Part shown: positions 47,801 through 56,941 of the stretch, piece after piece
How positions within the stretch are numbered: position 1 is the first letter of the stretch
Layout: each line of letters opens with the position of its first letter
Source: Saccopteryx bilineata
Lineage: Eukaryota; Chordata; Mammalia; Chiroptera; Emballonuridae
Length of the DNA: 64,000 nt
Assembly (NCBI RefSeq): GCF_036850765.1
Contig: NC_089492.1
Span: 105,791,022 to 105,855,021 of the forward strand
Direction: 5' to 3'
Notes under the pieces: model-generated
The model's database searches: none
What the model was told of the DNA's origin: nothing
Seen by the model: only the letters and a program-made list of their open reading frames with translations
Made by a program: the position numbers and the translations under genes

Positions 47801-48648
47801 GTTGTTGTATGCTCATTGTCATTCGTTTCTAGGAATTTTTTTATTTCTTCTTTGATCTCATTCTTAATCCATTCATTATTTAACACCCTGCTATTTAGTT
47901 TCCATGTGTTTGAGAATTTTTTAGCTTTTCTGCTGTGATTCATTTCTAGTTTCATGCCATTGTGATTGGAGAAAGTGCTTGATATGATTTCAGTCTTCTT
48001 AAATTTGTTGAGAGCACTTTTGTGCCCTAACATGTGGTCTATCCTAGAGAATGTACCATGAGCACTTGAAAAGAATGTATATTCTGCTGCTTTAGGGTGA
48101 AAGGATCTGAAGATATCTATTAAATCGAGTTGATCTAGTGTTTCCAATAAGTCTGCTGTTTCTTTGTTAATTTTCTTTCTTGAGGATCTATCTAGTGATG
48201 TTAGTGGGGTATTGAAATCCCCTACTATTATAGTATTGCTGTTGATCTCGCCCTTTAAATCCATCAAAGTCTGTTTTATATATTTGGGTGCTCCTATATT
48301 AGGTGCATAGATATTTATAATAGTTATATCTTCCTGTTGGATTACTCCCTTTATCATTATGTAGTGGCCTTCTTTATTTCTTACTATATCCTTTGTTTTA
48401 AAGTCCAATTTGTCTGATATAAGTATTGCTACCCCAGCTTTTCTTTCATTTCCGTTTGCATGAAATGTTTTTTTCCATCCTTTTACCTTCAATCTATGTG
48501 TTTCTTTTGTTCTAAGGTGTGTCTCTTATAGACAACATATGTATGGGTCCTGTTTTCTTATCCACGCAGCTACCCTATGTCTTTTGATTGGATCATTTAA
48601 TCCATTTACATTTAAGGTTATTATTGATATGTAGTTGTTTATTGCCAT
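44852..48648 (-). pseudogene. L1-C ORF2, nearly intact
   Basis: The start is at 48648 (MAI...). The endonuclease covers 48648-about 47700, with [11 protein letters not shown] and [10 protein letters not shown]. The usual SDHN block reads SNHN, so a catalytic Asp is replaced. A stop after ICCL at about 48526 and a frameshift at about 47556 (one A short in a run) break the frame. The second frame, 47368-44852, spans the reverse transcriptase: SIDAEKAFD near residue 170, [18 protein letters not shown], and FADD at 272-275 of that frame. The Cys/His-rich end ([19 protein letters not shown]) follows. Length is close to the usual 1260-1280 codons. Neighbour of ORF1 with a short spacer. Confidence 0.9.
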
Positions 48649-48707
48649 TTTCTTCTTTAAAGGTGTATTCCTTTTTTTTGCTATATTCTTTTCCCACTTT
48701 GATCTGT

Positions 48708-49626
48708 TTACAGCAGGCCCCTTAACATTTCCTGCAGCATTGGTTTGATTGTAATGAATTCCTTGAGATGTTTTTTGTCTGGGAAGCTTTTTATTTTTTC
48801 TTCGATTTTAAACAAAAACCTTGCTGGATAAAATAGTTTTGGTTGTAGGTTCTTGTTCTGCATTACTTTGAATATTTCTTGCCATTCCCTTCTAGCCTCA
48901 AGTGTTTCTGTTGAGAAGTCGGATGTCATCCTTATGGGGGCTCCTTTGTAGGTGATAACTTTTTTTTCTCTTGCAGCTTTTAATATTTTCTCTTTATTGC
49001 TTAGCTTTGGTATTTTAATTATGATGTGTCTTGGTGTAGGTTTTTTTGGGTTTCTCTTTAATGGAGTTCTCTGTGCTTCTTGGACTTGTGAGAGTTTCTC
49101 TTGCATTAATTTAGGGAAGTTTTCAGTTATGATATGATTGAACAAAGTCTCTATCCCTTGTTCTTTTTCTTCTTCTTCAGGAATCCCTATGTTTCTGAAG
49201 GATGTTATTTCTCTTCATGTTGTCACAGAGCTCTCTAAGTGTTTCCTCTGACTTTTTGAGTCTCTTTTCTCTTTTCTTCTCTGCTTTCATGCCTTCATTC
49301 CAGTTGTCCTCCAACTCGCTGATTCGATCCTCAGCTGTATCCATCCTGTTTTTAATTCCTTCCATTGTGGTCTTCATTTCTGATATTGTATTTGTCATCT
49401 CTGACTGATTCTTTTTTAATATTTCAATATCCTTTTTTATACTTGCTATTTCTTTATTTAGGTTTTCAAACTGCCCCTCCATTGTTGTTCTAAGATCCCT
49501 AAGCATCCTTACAATCATTATTTTGAATTCCGCATCTGGAAGTTTGATTATTTCCATATCACTCAGCTCATCTCTCAAAGGTGTCTCTTGTGGTTTCATT
49601 TGGGTTGCACTCCTTTGTCTTCTCAT
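48708..49626 (-). pseudogene. L1-C ORF1, one frameshift
   Basis: It starts MRRQRSATQMKPQE at 49626. A coiled coil follows (NLNKEIASIKKDIEILKKN). The frame slips near 49190, inside the RRM-like region after NMKRNN. The C-terminal part (49145-48708) is open in another frame, with TPRHIIIKIPKLSNKEKILKA and SDFSTETLEARREWQEIF, and ends MLRGLL. ORF1p would be about 305 residues without the slip. It packages L1 RNA in the cytoplasmic particle. Confidence 0.88.
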
Positions 49627-50537
49627 AATGGTGTTTTATTTGTAGAGTTGTTTGAGTCTAGGCTTGGTGTTGTCTGCCTCAAGTTTTCAGTTGTGTTATT
49701 TCTAGGTCTTCTTGGGTTGGTATCAGCTATTATTTGTAATCCACTTTCGGATTTGGGCAGCTTTGAAGTCTTGATTTGTTTGTTTTCTTAACAGGTGATA
49801 GTCTTGTTAACTGATCTCAGCCAGGGGCTTCCTTGAAACTGTAACTAGGAATGCTGTGGGTGTAACCTGAGACGCTGAAGGTCTCTTCCACCAACTAATC
49901 TCACTGGGGGCAGGGTTTTTTCTCATTTTTAGTAGGGGGAGGTGTATCTCAGATCTCCATGGAGACCTGAGTTACTGCCCCTCCTCCCCACTTCTTGTTT
50001 TCAGCTTTGTCTTGTTGCGCTGATTGGAGCTGGATAGATATCCGGAGATCTCTGATCCGGAAGCACTTCAGCTCTGTTTTGTGAAAGGTTCAGTCCCTCC
50101 CCCAGCTATGGCCGCCTCCAGCACAAATGAGTCAGCTTTTTTATTTCATTTCTTGCATACCTTAGCCCCTCACAGTCTGTCCCTCTCCTTGTCCTTTCCA
50201 CTTGGGAGATAAGCTGGTCTTTTCAACCCACCTTGCTCCCTGGTCACCAGGTAAGTGGCTGTGAGCAGTAGTTTCTGCTCTTTTTCCTCTGTGAAATCCT
50301 CTCTGGGCTCTCAGCCTCACCCCCACCCCTTCTGTTCCTGTAAGCAGAGGAGATTGAGGCACTCCTCACCAGGATTATTGTGGCTTCCTCTTTGCTCCTT
50401 GGTTTTTGAGAGCTGTTCTTGCAGTTCAGTGTTGGTTTTTCATGCTGATTTTTCCTAAATTAATTTGTATTCCAGTTTGGTGTTGAGAGCTGGGCGTCTG
50501 TGCGTCCGCCTACTCCGCTGCCATCTTCCAGAATGTC
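49627..50537 (-). promoter_or_regulatory. L1-C 5' UTR
   Basis: The leader is about 0.9 kb, with its first bases at 'ccgctgccatcttccagaatg' read on the plus strand (50515-50535). It differs from the 1.5-kb leader of L1-A and L1-E over most of its length, though the coding parts are close. L1 leaders hold the internal promoter; specific sites were not identified here. Confidence 0.7.
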
Positions 50538-50551
50538 TAAATGGATTTCTT

Positions 50552-52811
50552 AAATTGATTTTAATTTATTGTGTTTCCATAGATTCTAGTATTGCCCTGA
50601 ATGCATCCCACCTCATCTATATTCACCTCAACATAAACCTTTCCCCCCTTCCCCACAACGTCCTCCCCTCATCCCTTCAGGTTTATCCCATCCTATCATC
50701 CCCTTTCCCTCTGTCCTCTTTTCCTCTGATCCCTTTGACCTCTCCTCTGTCTCAGTTCCATTCCTCAGTTCACATTGTTCATTGGATTCCTCAAATGAGT
50801 GAGGTCATATGATATTTTTCTTTCTCTGCCTGGCTTATTTCACTTCACATAATAGTTTCCGGGTCCATCCACATTGTTGCAAAAGGTAAGAATTCTTTAT
50901 TTTTCATGGCCTCATAGTATTCCGTTGTATATATGTACCACTGCTTTTTAATCCACTTGACCAATGATGGACACTTAGGCTGTTTCCAGATCTTCCCTAT
51001 TGTGAACAATGCTGCCATAAACATAGGGGTGCATTTCTAATTTTGAGTCAGTGGTATGGTGTTCTTGGGATATATTCCTAAAAGTGGGATGGCTGGGACA
51101 AAAGGCACTTCCATTTTTAATTTTTTGAGGAATCTCCATACTGTTTTTCACAATGGCTGTACCAGTATGCATTCCCACCAGCAATGCAGGAGGGTTCCCT
51201 TTTCTTCACATCCTTGCCAGCACTTATTCTATGTTGTTTTGTTAATGAGCACCATTCTGACAGGTGTGAGATGATATCTCATTGTGGTTTTAATTTGCAT
51301 TTTGTTAATCATTAGTGATGTTGAACATTTTTTTCATATGTCTACTGGCCATCTGTATATCTTCTTTTTAGAAGTATATGTTCATTTCTTTTGCCCATTA
51401 TTGTTTGGATTGTCTATCTTCCTGGTGTTGAGTATTACAAGTGCTTTATAAATTTTGGTTATTAAAATCTTATCAGACGTATTGTCGAATATGTTCTCCC
51501 AGTGTGTAGTTTGTCTTTTTATTCTGTTCATATTGTCTTTAGCTGTGCAAAAGCTTTTTAGTTTGATATAATCCCATTTGTTTATCCTGTCTTTTATTTC
51601 ACTTCCCCGTGGAGAGAAATCGGCAAATATATTGCTGCGAGAGATGTCGGACAGTTTACTGCCCATGTTTTCTTCTAAGATGCTATGGTTTCATGACTTA
51701 CATTTAAGTCTTTTATCCATTTTGAGTTTATTTTGTGAATGGTGTAAGTTGGTGATCTAGTTTTATTTTTTGCAGGTAGCTGTCCAATTTTCCCAACAGC
51801 ATTTGTTAAAGAGGCTGTCTTTACTCCATTATATGCTCTTACCTCCTTTGTCAAATATCAGTTGTCCATAGAACTGTGGGTTTATTTCTGGGTTCTCTGT
51901 TCTGTTCCATTGATATATATGCCTGTTCTTATGCCAGTACCAGGCTGTTTTGAGTACAATAGCCTTGTAGTATAACTTGATATCAGGAAGTGTCATACCT
52001 CTCACTTTATTCTTCTTTTTCAAGATTGCTTAGAATATTTGTATTCTTTTTTGGTTTCATATAAATTTTTAGAATATGTGTTCTATGTCATTGAAGTATG
52101 TCATTGGCATTTTAATTGGTATCATATTAAATTTACAAATTGCTTTGGGTATTATAGACATTTTAATGATGTTCATTCTTCCTATCCATGAACACGATAT
52201 ATGCTTCCACTTGTTTGTATCTTCCTTGATTTCTTTTATTAATGTTTTATAATTTTCCGAGTACAAGTCTTTAAACTTCCTGGTTAAATTTATTACTAGG
52301 TACTTTATTTTTTTGCTGCAATAGTGAAGGAGATTGTTCCCTTAATTTCTCTTTCTGATTGTTCATTTTTGGTGTATAAAAATGCCTCTGATTTCTGAGT
52401 ATTAATTTTATATCCTGCCACCTTGCTGAATTCATTTATCAGGTCTAGTAGTTTTTTGACTGAGACTAGGGTTTTCTATATCATATGATCTGCAAATAAT
52501 AATAGTTTTACTTCTTCTTTTTCAATTTGGATGCCTTTTATTTCTTTCTCTTGTCTAATTGCTGTGGCTAGAACTTCCAGAACTATGTTGAATAAGAGTG
52601 GTGAAAGGGGGCACCCCTGCCTTGTTCCTGATCTTAACGGGCTTGCTTTTAATTTTTGCCCATTTTGTATGATGTTGGCTGTGGGTTTGTCATAAATAGC
52701 CTTTATCACGTTGAGGTATGTTCCCTTTATTCCCACTTTGCTGAGAGTTTTGATCATGAATGGGTGCTAGATTTTATCAAATAAATTTTCTGCATCTATT
52801 GAAATTATCAG
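50552..52811 (-). mobile_element. L1-D, 3' part (host of the 10.4-kb insertion)
   Basis: An L1 with a different 3' UTR ('tttatcccatcctatcatcc', 50555-50815) is followed by ORF2 sequence like that of the other copies. ORF2 pieces lie at 51382-51666, 51829-52023, 52069-52266 and 52476-52757, each broken. The reverse-transcriptase block reads FADH, not FADD. L1-D continues at 63214 after the insertion, and no 5' end is in the window. Inactive. Confidence 0.85.
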
Positions 52812-52817
52812 TTTTTT

Positions 52818-53247
52818 TAAATAAATGAATTTTTATTAATTTTAATGGGGTGACATCAATAAATCAAAGTACATATATTCAAAGAAAACATGTCCAGGTT
52901 ATCTTGTCATTTAACTCTGTTGCATACCCATCATCCAAAGTCAGATTGTTCTTTGTCACCTTCTATCTAGTTTTCTTTGTGCTCCTCCCCCTCCCCCTCT
53001 CCCTTGTTCCCTCCCCCTGCACCCCATAACCACCACACTCTTGTCCATGTCTCTTAGTCTCATTTTTATGTCCCACTATTGTATGGAATCCTGCAGTTCT
53101 TGTTTTTTTCTGATTTACTTATTTCACTTCGTATAATGTTATCAAGATCCCACCATTTTGTTGTAAGTGATCCGATGTCATCATTTCTTATGGCTGAATA
53201 GTATACCATGGTGTATATGTGCCACATCTTCTTTATCCAGACTTCTA
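52818..53247 (-). mobile_element. L1 3' tail of chimera copy 2
   Basis: About 430 bases of L1 3' UTR and ORF2 end, of the 'gtgccacatcttctttatcc' lineage. This is not the lineage of L1-E itself, so it is not a duplicate of L1-E's own end. Collinear with 10161-10603. The sense strand is G-rich near 52985-53030. Confidence 0.8.
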
Positions 53248-54109
53248 TTTTTTTTACAGTGATTAAAGCCTTTAAGCAAACTCTTGGCCAATACAACAAG
53301 AATCCATAAAAGAGTAGTGTCCTTAACATGTTCCCCAAGTCCAAGTAGGCCCCAACACCATGCCAAATCCCTGAGAAATGCAACCCAACCCCAGTTTAGT
53401 CCGTTAGGAGCTGTCACAAGGAGCAGGAGTCCAGGAAAAGTCCACATCCAGGAAAAGTCCACATGGCACTGAAATTGTTGTCACAATTCTATACTTTGCA
53501 ACTCAGATCCAAGTCCTAATGACCGCTGCTTCTAGCTGGTAATGATTCAGGTAGACTGGAAAAGCCATCTGCAGTATTTGTAGAGATGGAGCTTCTGTTC
53601 TCCTCTGCCTGGAGAGATGAGACCAGATTGCTTTTCCATGGAGCTCTGTGACTGTGGCTTGGTAAAGAGAACCTTGGGATACACTAAGCTGGGTGGCGAA
53701 GGTAGATTTATAATAGAAGTTGGCAAAAGGGTGAAAGAGAGCTCTAAATTAGGAGTAGGTCCCAGCCTGAAATATGAGTGGGGCATTGAGGTAGGAGGAA
53801 TGAAGGAAACACTATATATTAAACAAAACAGCAGAAAATAGGACTATCAACACCCACAACAGAGTTTTTCGAGGGAAGAATAAAAAACCTGACTATTCAG
53901 GCAAGACATAGTTAAGTGGCCCTTGTGCAAATGAGATCAGTTTGCCTGCTTCTTGGAAGAAATACCCTAGGCTCATCCACAGTGTCGTGGGACCAACGGC
54001 CCTGGGCCCCTTCAGCCTTCAGTTGCAAACCCCAGCATTCTGGGCAAGGTTAGGTCATAGGTGGCTGGAGCAGGGCTGGAAGAGACTGAACCCTCCCTTA
54101 GAGGAGCAA

Positions 54110-54208
54110 GGGGTAAGCCTACCTTCCATTGTCCCTGTTTCCTCACAGCACAGTCATGTACATCTGGCAGGCTTTAGCTCAATGACCTTCCTTTCCACTA
54201 TTGAAGCA
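54110..54208 (-). pseudogene. Gag nucleocapsid zinc-knuckle remnant, copy 2
   Basis: The bases 54208-54167 encode the same 14-residue CCHC-spaced block as copy 1, with the same Cys-to-Ser change and the same stop after the His. A degraded second knuckle follows, in which the His codon is also altered. Location after integrase is not the normal gene order. Confidence 0.55.
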
Positions 54209-54739
54209 GGACCCAGATGGCATCCTATGAGACCTCTTTGGTGCGTTAGAGCCTTTAAGGGCACATCCTAAAAGCTGGTATTTCCCCTGATCTCTATTGG
54301 GCTTTTTCTGCCTCTTGGTATCTTAAAAGCCATGCTCAGAGAATCTCACTGAGGGATTTGAGGATCCCATCTGCCTATATAAATATTTTCCATATATCTG
54401 GAGCTATTTGGAAAAAGACAAAACAGTGTTATTAGCTGGATCAAATAAAGAAGGTAGTAGTTTGCAGGAGAAAAAGATTTGGCATCTCCTGTTCATCAGC
54501 ATTCAAAAGAAATTTAAAATATTTTTATGTAAAAAGCACAATATGGTAGACCCATAGGAGTTCCAGGATATGACTCCCCCTTTTAAATTTTTTTAAATTG
54601 TCCTTAAAATATTTGTTGGGTACACTTTAATAATACCTTGACTTTAAAGATTGTAAGAAATACACATAATTTGAAAGGTTTGACAAAATACAGTAAATGC
54701 TTTTGCTCCATATACAGGAGCATTGTCAGTTTAACCAGT

Positions 54740-55138
54740 TTAGGAAATCCAATAATAGAACAATGCATACAGACAATGAGCTATTATATGCTTAGGAGCC
54801 TCTCCTGTTCTGACAGAGGTTACTATAAATCCAGAATATGTATACACTGTAACGTGGACACAGGACTGTTTGCCAAATGAAGGTATATGAGTAACATCCA
54901 TTTGCCAAAGTTGTCCTGGTAGGGGTCCTTGAGGGTTAACTCCAAATGAAGGGTTAGATTGTAGTATAGCACCTCTTGGACAGGATTTCCCAATCTGCCA
55001 GGCTGCCTCCCATGAAAGTTGAAACTGTTTACACAGAGTTTCAGTGTTCTGGTGATAAATTGTATGAGACTGAATTGCTTGATCTGTCATGGTTACTCCA
55101 AGTAATTTTCTTTTGGGTAGCTTGATCAACAAGAGCAT
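54740..55138 (-). pseudogene. ERV integrase fragment, copy 2
   Basis: This 132-residue frame shares the GQLWQMDVTHIPSFGK block with copy 1. It also covers the zinc-binding region (KQFQLSWEAAWQIGK). The first catalytic Asp is kept; the next acidic block lies past the stop at 54740. The stop and the truncation point match copy 1 (12088), so the damage predates the duplication. Confidence 0.75.
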
Positions 55139-55143
55139 TCCTA

Positions 55144-55517
55144 GGCCCTGGCTGTTGGCTCAGTGGTAGAGCGTTGGCCTGGCGTGCAGGAGTCCTGAAT
55201 TTGATTCCCAGCCAGGGCACACAGGAGAAGCACTCATCTGCTTCTCTACCCCTCCCCCTCTCCTTCCTCTCTGTCTCTCTCTTCCCCTCTTGCAGCCAAG
55301 ACTCCATTGGAGTAAGGTTGGCCCAGGATTTGAGGATGGCTCTGTGGCCTCTGCCTCAGGTGCTAGAATGGCTCTGGTTGCAACAGAGCAACACCTCAGA
55401 TGGGCAGAGCATCCCCCCCCCAGTAGGTGTGGCAGGTGGATCCCAGTCGGGTGCATGCAGGAGTCTGTCTGACTGCCTCCCTGTTTCCAACTTCAGAAAA
55501 ATACACACACAAAAAAA
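55144..55517 (+). repeat. Ves-type SINE inside ERV, copy 2
   Basis: It occupies the same position in the ERV as 12492-12891, with matching flanks (gcattccta before, gggcatttcc after). The head 'ggccctggctgttggctc' has lost one base of the A box. The B-box region reads 'atttgattcc'. The shared site makes it a marker that both ERV copies come from one ancestor. Confidence 0.85.
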
Positions 55518-55599
55518 GGGCATTTCCTTGTGCTAAAGCTCCAGGGAGCATGGAGTGAGCTTGAATATGTCCTATAAAACATGGAGCTCTATGTTGACA

Positions 55600-55913
55600 T
55601 ACAAATCTTTGAAGAAGGAAGAACTGCTGAAATAGTTCATCAGCTTTTGTCCCTAAGACAGCAGTCTTTATAGTGGAAACACCATAAGTAAATATTTGCT
55701 GTCTGTATATAGTTTAAAGGGGGAATATGGCAAATGCTGAAAAGCCATGATAATGGCATATAATTCTAGACTTTGAGCTGATTTTAAATTGACAGTTTCA
55801 GTATAAAGTTGTCCATTGATTTGCAAAAGCGATTTGCCATTTAGTGGAAGTTTCCCAGAGCCATTGTTGTTGATCTTTTGAAAAAAAGGAAAAACAATAA
55901 TTTTGAGGCTCAA
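55600..55913 (-). pseudogene. ERV RNase H remnant
   Basis: The frame has an acidic residue in a SLELYAI block and the LYTDSKY block with the next catalytic Asp, and stops at 55668. The end of the domain, with an HIQAHS block, continues in another frame to about 55520, where the SINE splits it from the integrase. RNase H removes the RNA of the RNA-DNA hybrid. Copy 1 is truncated within this domain. Confidence 0.7.
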
Positions 55914-56167
55914 AACCTATAAGCTGTAAGGGTCACCTATGCCCCTTGATAATCCAGGAGGCAACAAGATCAAAATATGGAAGTGTATTCCATGGGCTAT
56001 TAGATGGTTCAATGTGCTCAAGTGTAGCTGCTCTTGTAACAATTGAGCAGCTGCCCTAAGTTTCTCCTGAGAAAGGGGCCATTGGTCTACCCATACAGGA
56101 TTATTTGATTTTTAAGTAACTGGGTCTGCACAATGCATTATTGAGGTAGCAGGAGCTACCAAGGCCC

Positions 56168-56662
56168 CTATGCTAAATTTTGATATCCTAATCTACACCT
56201 TTTGGTATTGGGTGCCACTTCTATGGGGGTGAGAATTCCTCGCTGTTCTTTCCCTAGTCCTTTGGTGGGCAAAAATCCCCGATCAAGCATCTGAGTACTG
56301 ACTAAAATATTAGGACTGACAAGCAACACTCCCATATTTTTCAAAACATCTCTACCCCACAAATTAACTGGCCATTCAGGGAGCACATAAGGCTTAAAAA
56401 AACCCAGAATGACCTTCTTAATCTTCCCAATGTAGAAAACTAGAACTTTGTTGTGGGATTTACTCTGCCCTATACGTTGTAATTTTGTGGCTACTGCATG
56501 AGTGGGCCAGGAAGGAGGCCAATGTAGCTTAGCAATAACAGATACATCAGCTCTAGTATCTAAAAGTCCTTTAAATTTATGCTCATGTATTGTTAGTTCC
56601 ATTTCAGGGCGTTCCTGACCTATTTTTTTTTTAAATCCAATTGGCAAAATCAGAGGAGCCAC
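56168..56662 (-). pseudogene. ERV protease remnant with G-patch-like end
   Basis: The open frame of 164 residues is a retroviral aspartic protease followed by a glycine-rich end, as in betaretroviruses. The catalytic block near residues 34-40 reads LLDTRADVSVIA. The Gly that normally follows the catalytic Asp-Thr is Arg, so activity is not expected. The later NLWGRDVLKNMGV block is the second half of the fold. The end has PTKGLGKEQRGI, like a G-patch. The frame is open to 56168, which is unusual among the neighbours, but nothing shows that it is expressed. Confidence 0.75.
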
Positions 56663-56771
56663 ATCACCAATTTGCTTGTGACCCCTTTTGCAGGATGTGG
56701 CCTGAGAAGCAGAATTAGCATCCTTATACTATTCTTCTAACTGCCTGAATTAGCCATGAGACATATTCTTG

Positions 56772-56941
56772 GTGTTTTTTGTTTTTGTTTTTATTAATTT
56801 TGATGGAGTGACATTGATAAAATTGTCTTCCATCACCTTCTAATTGGTTTTCTTTGTGCTCTTCCCCTCCCCCAACCCCCTTTCTCTTCACCCCCCACCC
56901 TGTAACCCCAACACTGTTGTTCATGTCTCTGAGTCTCACTT
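56772..56941 (-). other. L1-E 3' UTR
   Basis: This is the end of L1-E before the ERV. In sense it finishes 'attaataaaaacaaaaac', so an AATAAA lies directly before the A-rich end, yet sequence continues into ERV. Shorter than other copies because of an internal deletion near 56820. The transcript evidently read past this signal. Confidence 0.75.

Larger units (their letters stand above)
44568..50537 (-). mobile_element. Full-length L1 (L1-C)
   Basis: A complete L1 of about 5.97 kb is flanked by the perfect 14-bp repeat taaatggatttctt (44554-44567 and 50538-50551). In sense order it has a 0.9-kb 5' UTR, ORF1, a short spacer, ORF2, a 3' UTR and an A-tail. It is the best preserved L1 here; one ORF2 frame of 838 codons is open. 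A frameshift and a stop in ORF2 and a frameshift in ORF1 make it inactive as it stands. Confidence 0.92.
53256..56771 (-). pseudogene. ERV class II (betaretrovirus-like) remnant, copy 2
   Basis: In minus-strand order: protease with a G-patch-like end (56662-56168), a scrap of reverse-transcriptase N-terminus (about 56160-55930), RNase H (about 55913-55600), integrase (55138-54740), a Gag-type zinc knuckle (54208-54110), then about 850 unassigned bases. The polymerase core is missing: the sequence passes from the RT start to RNase H within a few hundred bases. No LTR or envelope was seen. Many stops. Collinear with 10619-13154 from 55781 downwards, and extending about 1 kb further upstream. 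Confidence 0.75.

Noticed and set aside
52812..55790. Simple segmental duplication of 10161-13154
   Set aside because: The flanks are unrelated, the copies end at different points at the 5' side, and both have A-tails at endonuclease-like sites, which fits retrotransposition better. Not fully excluded.
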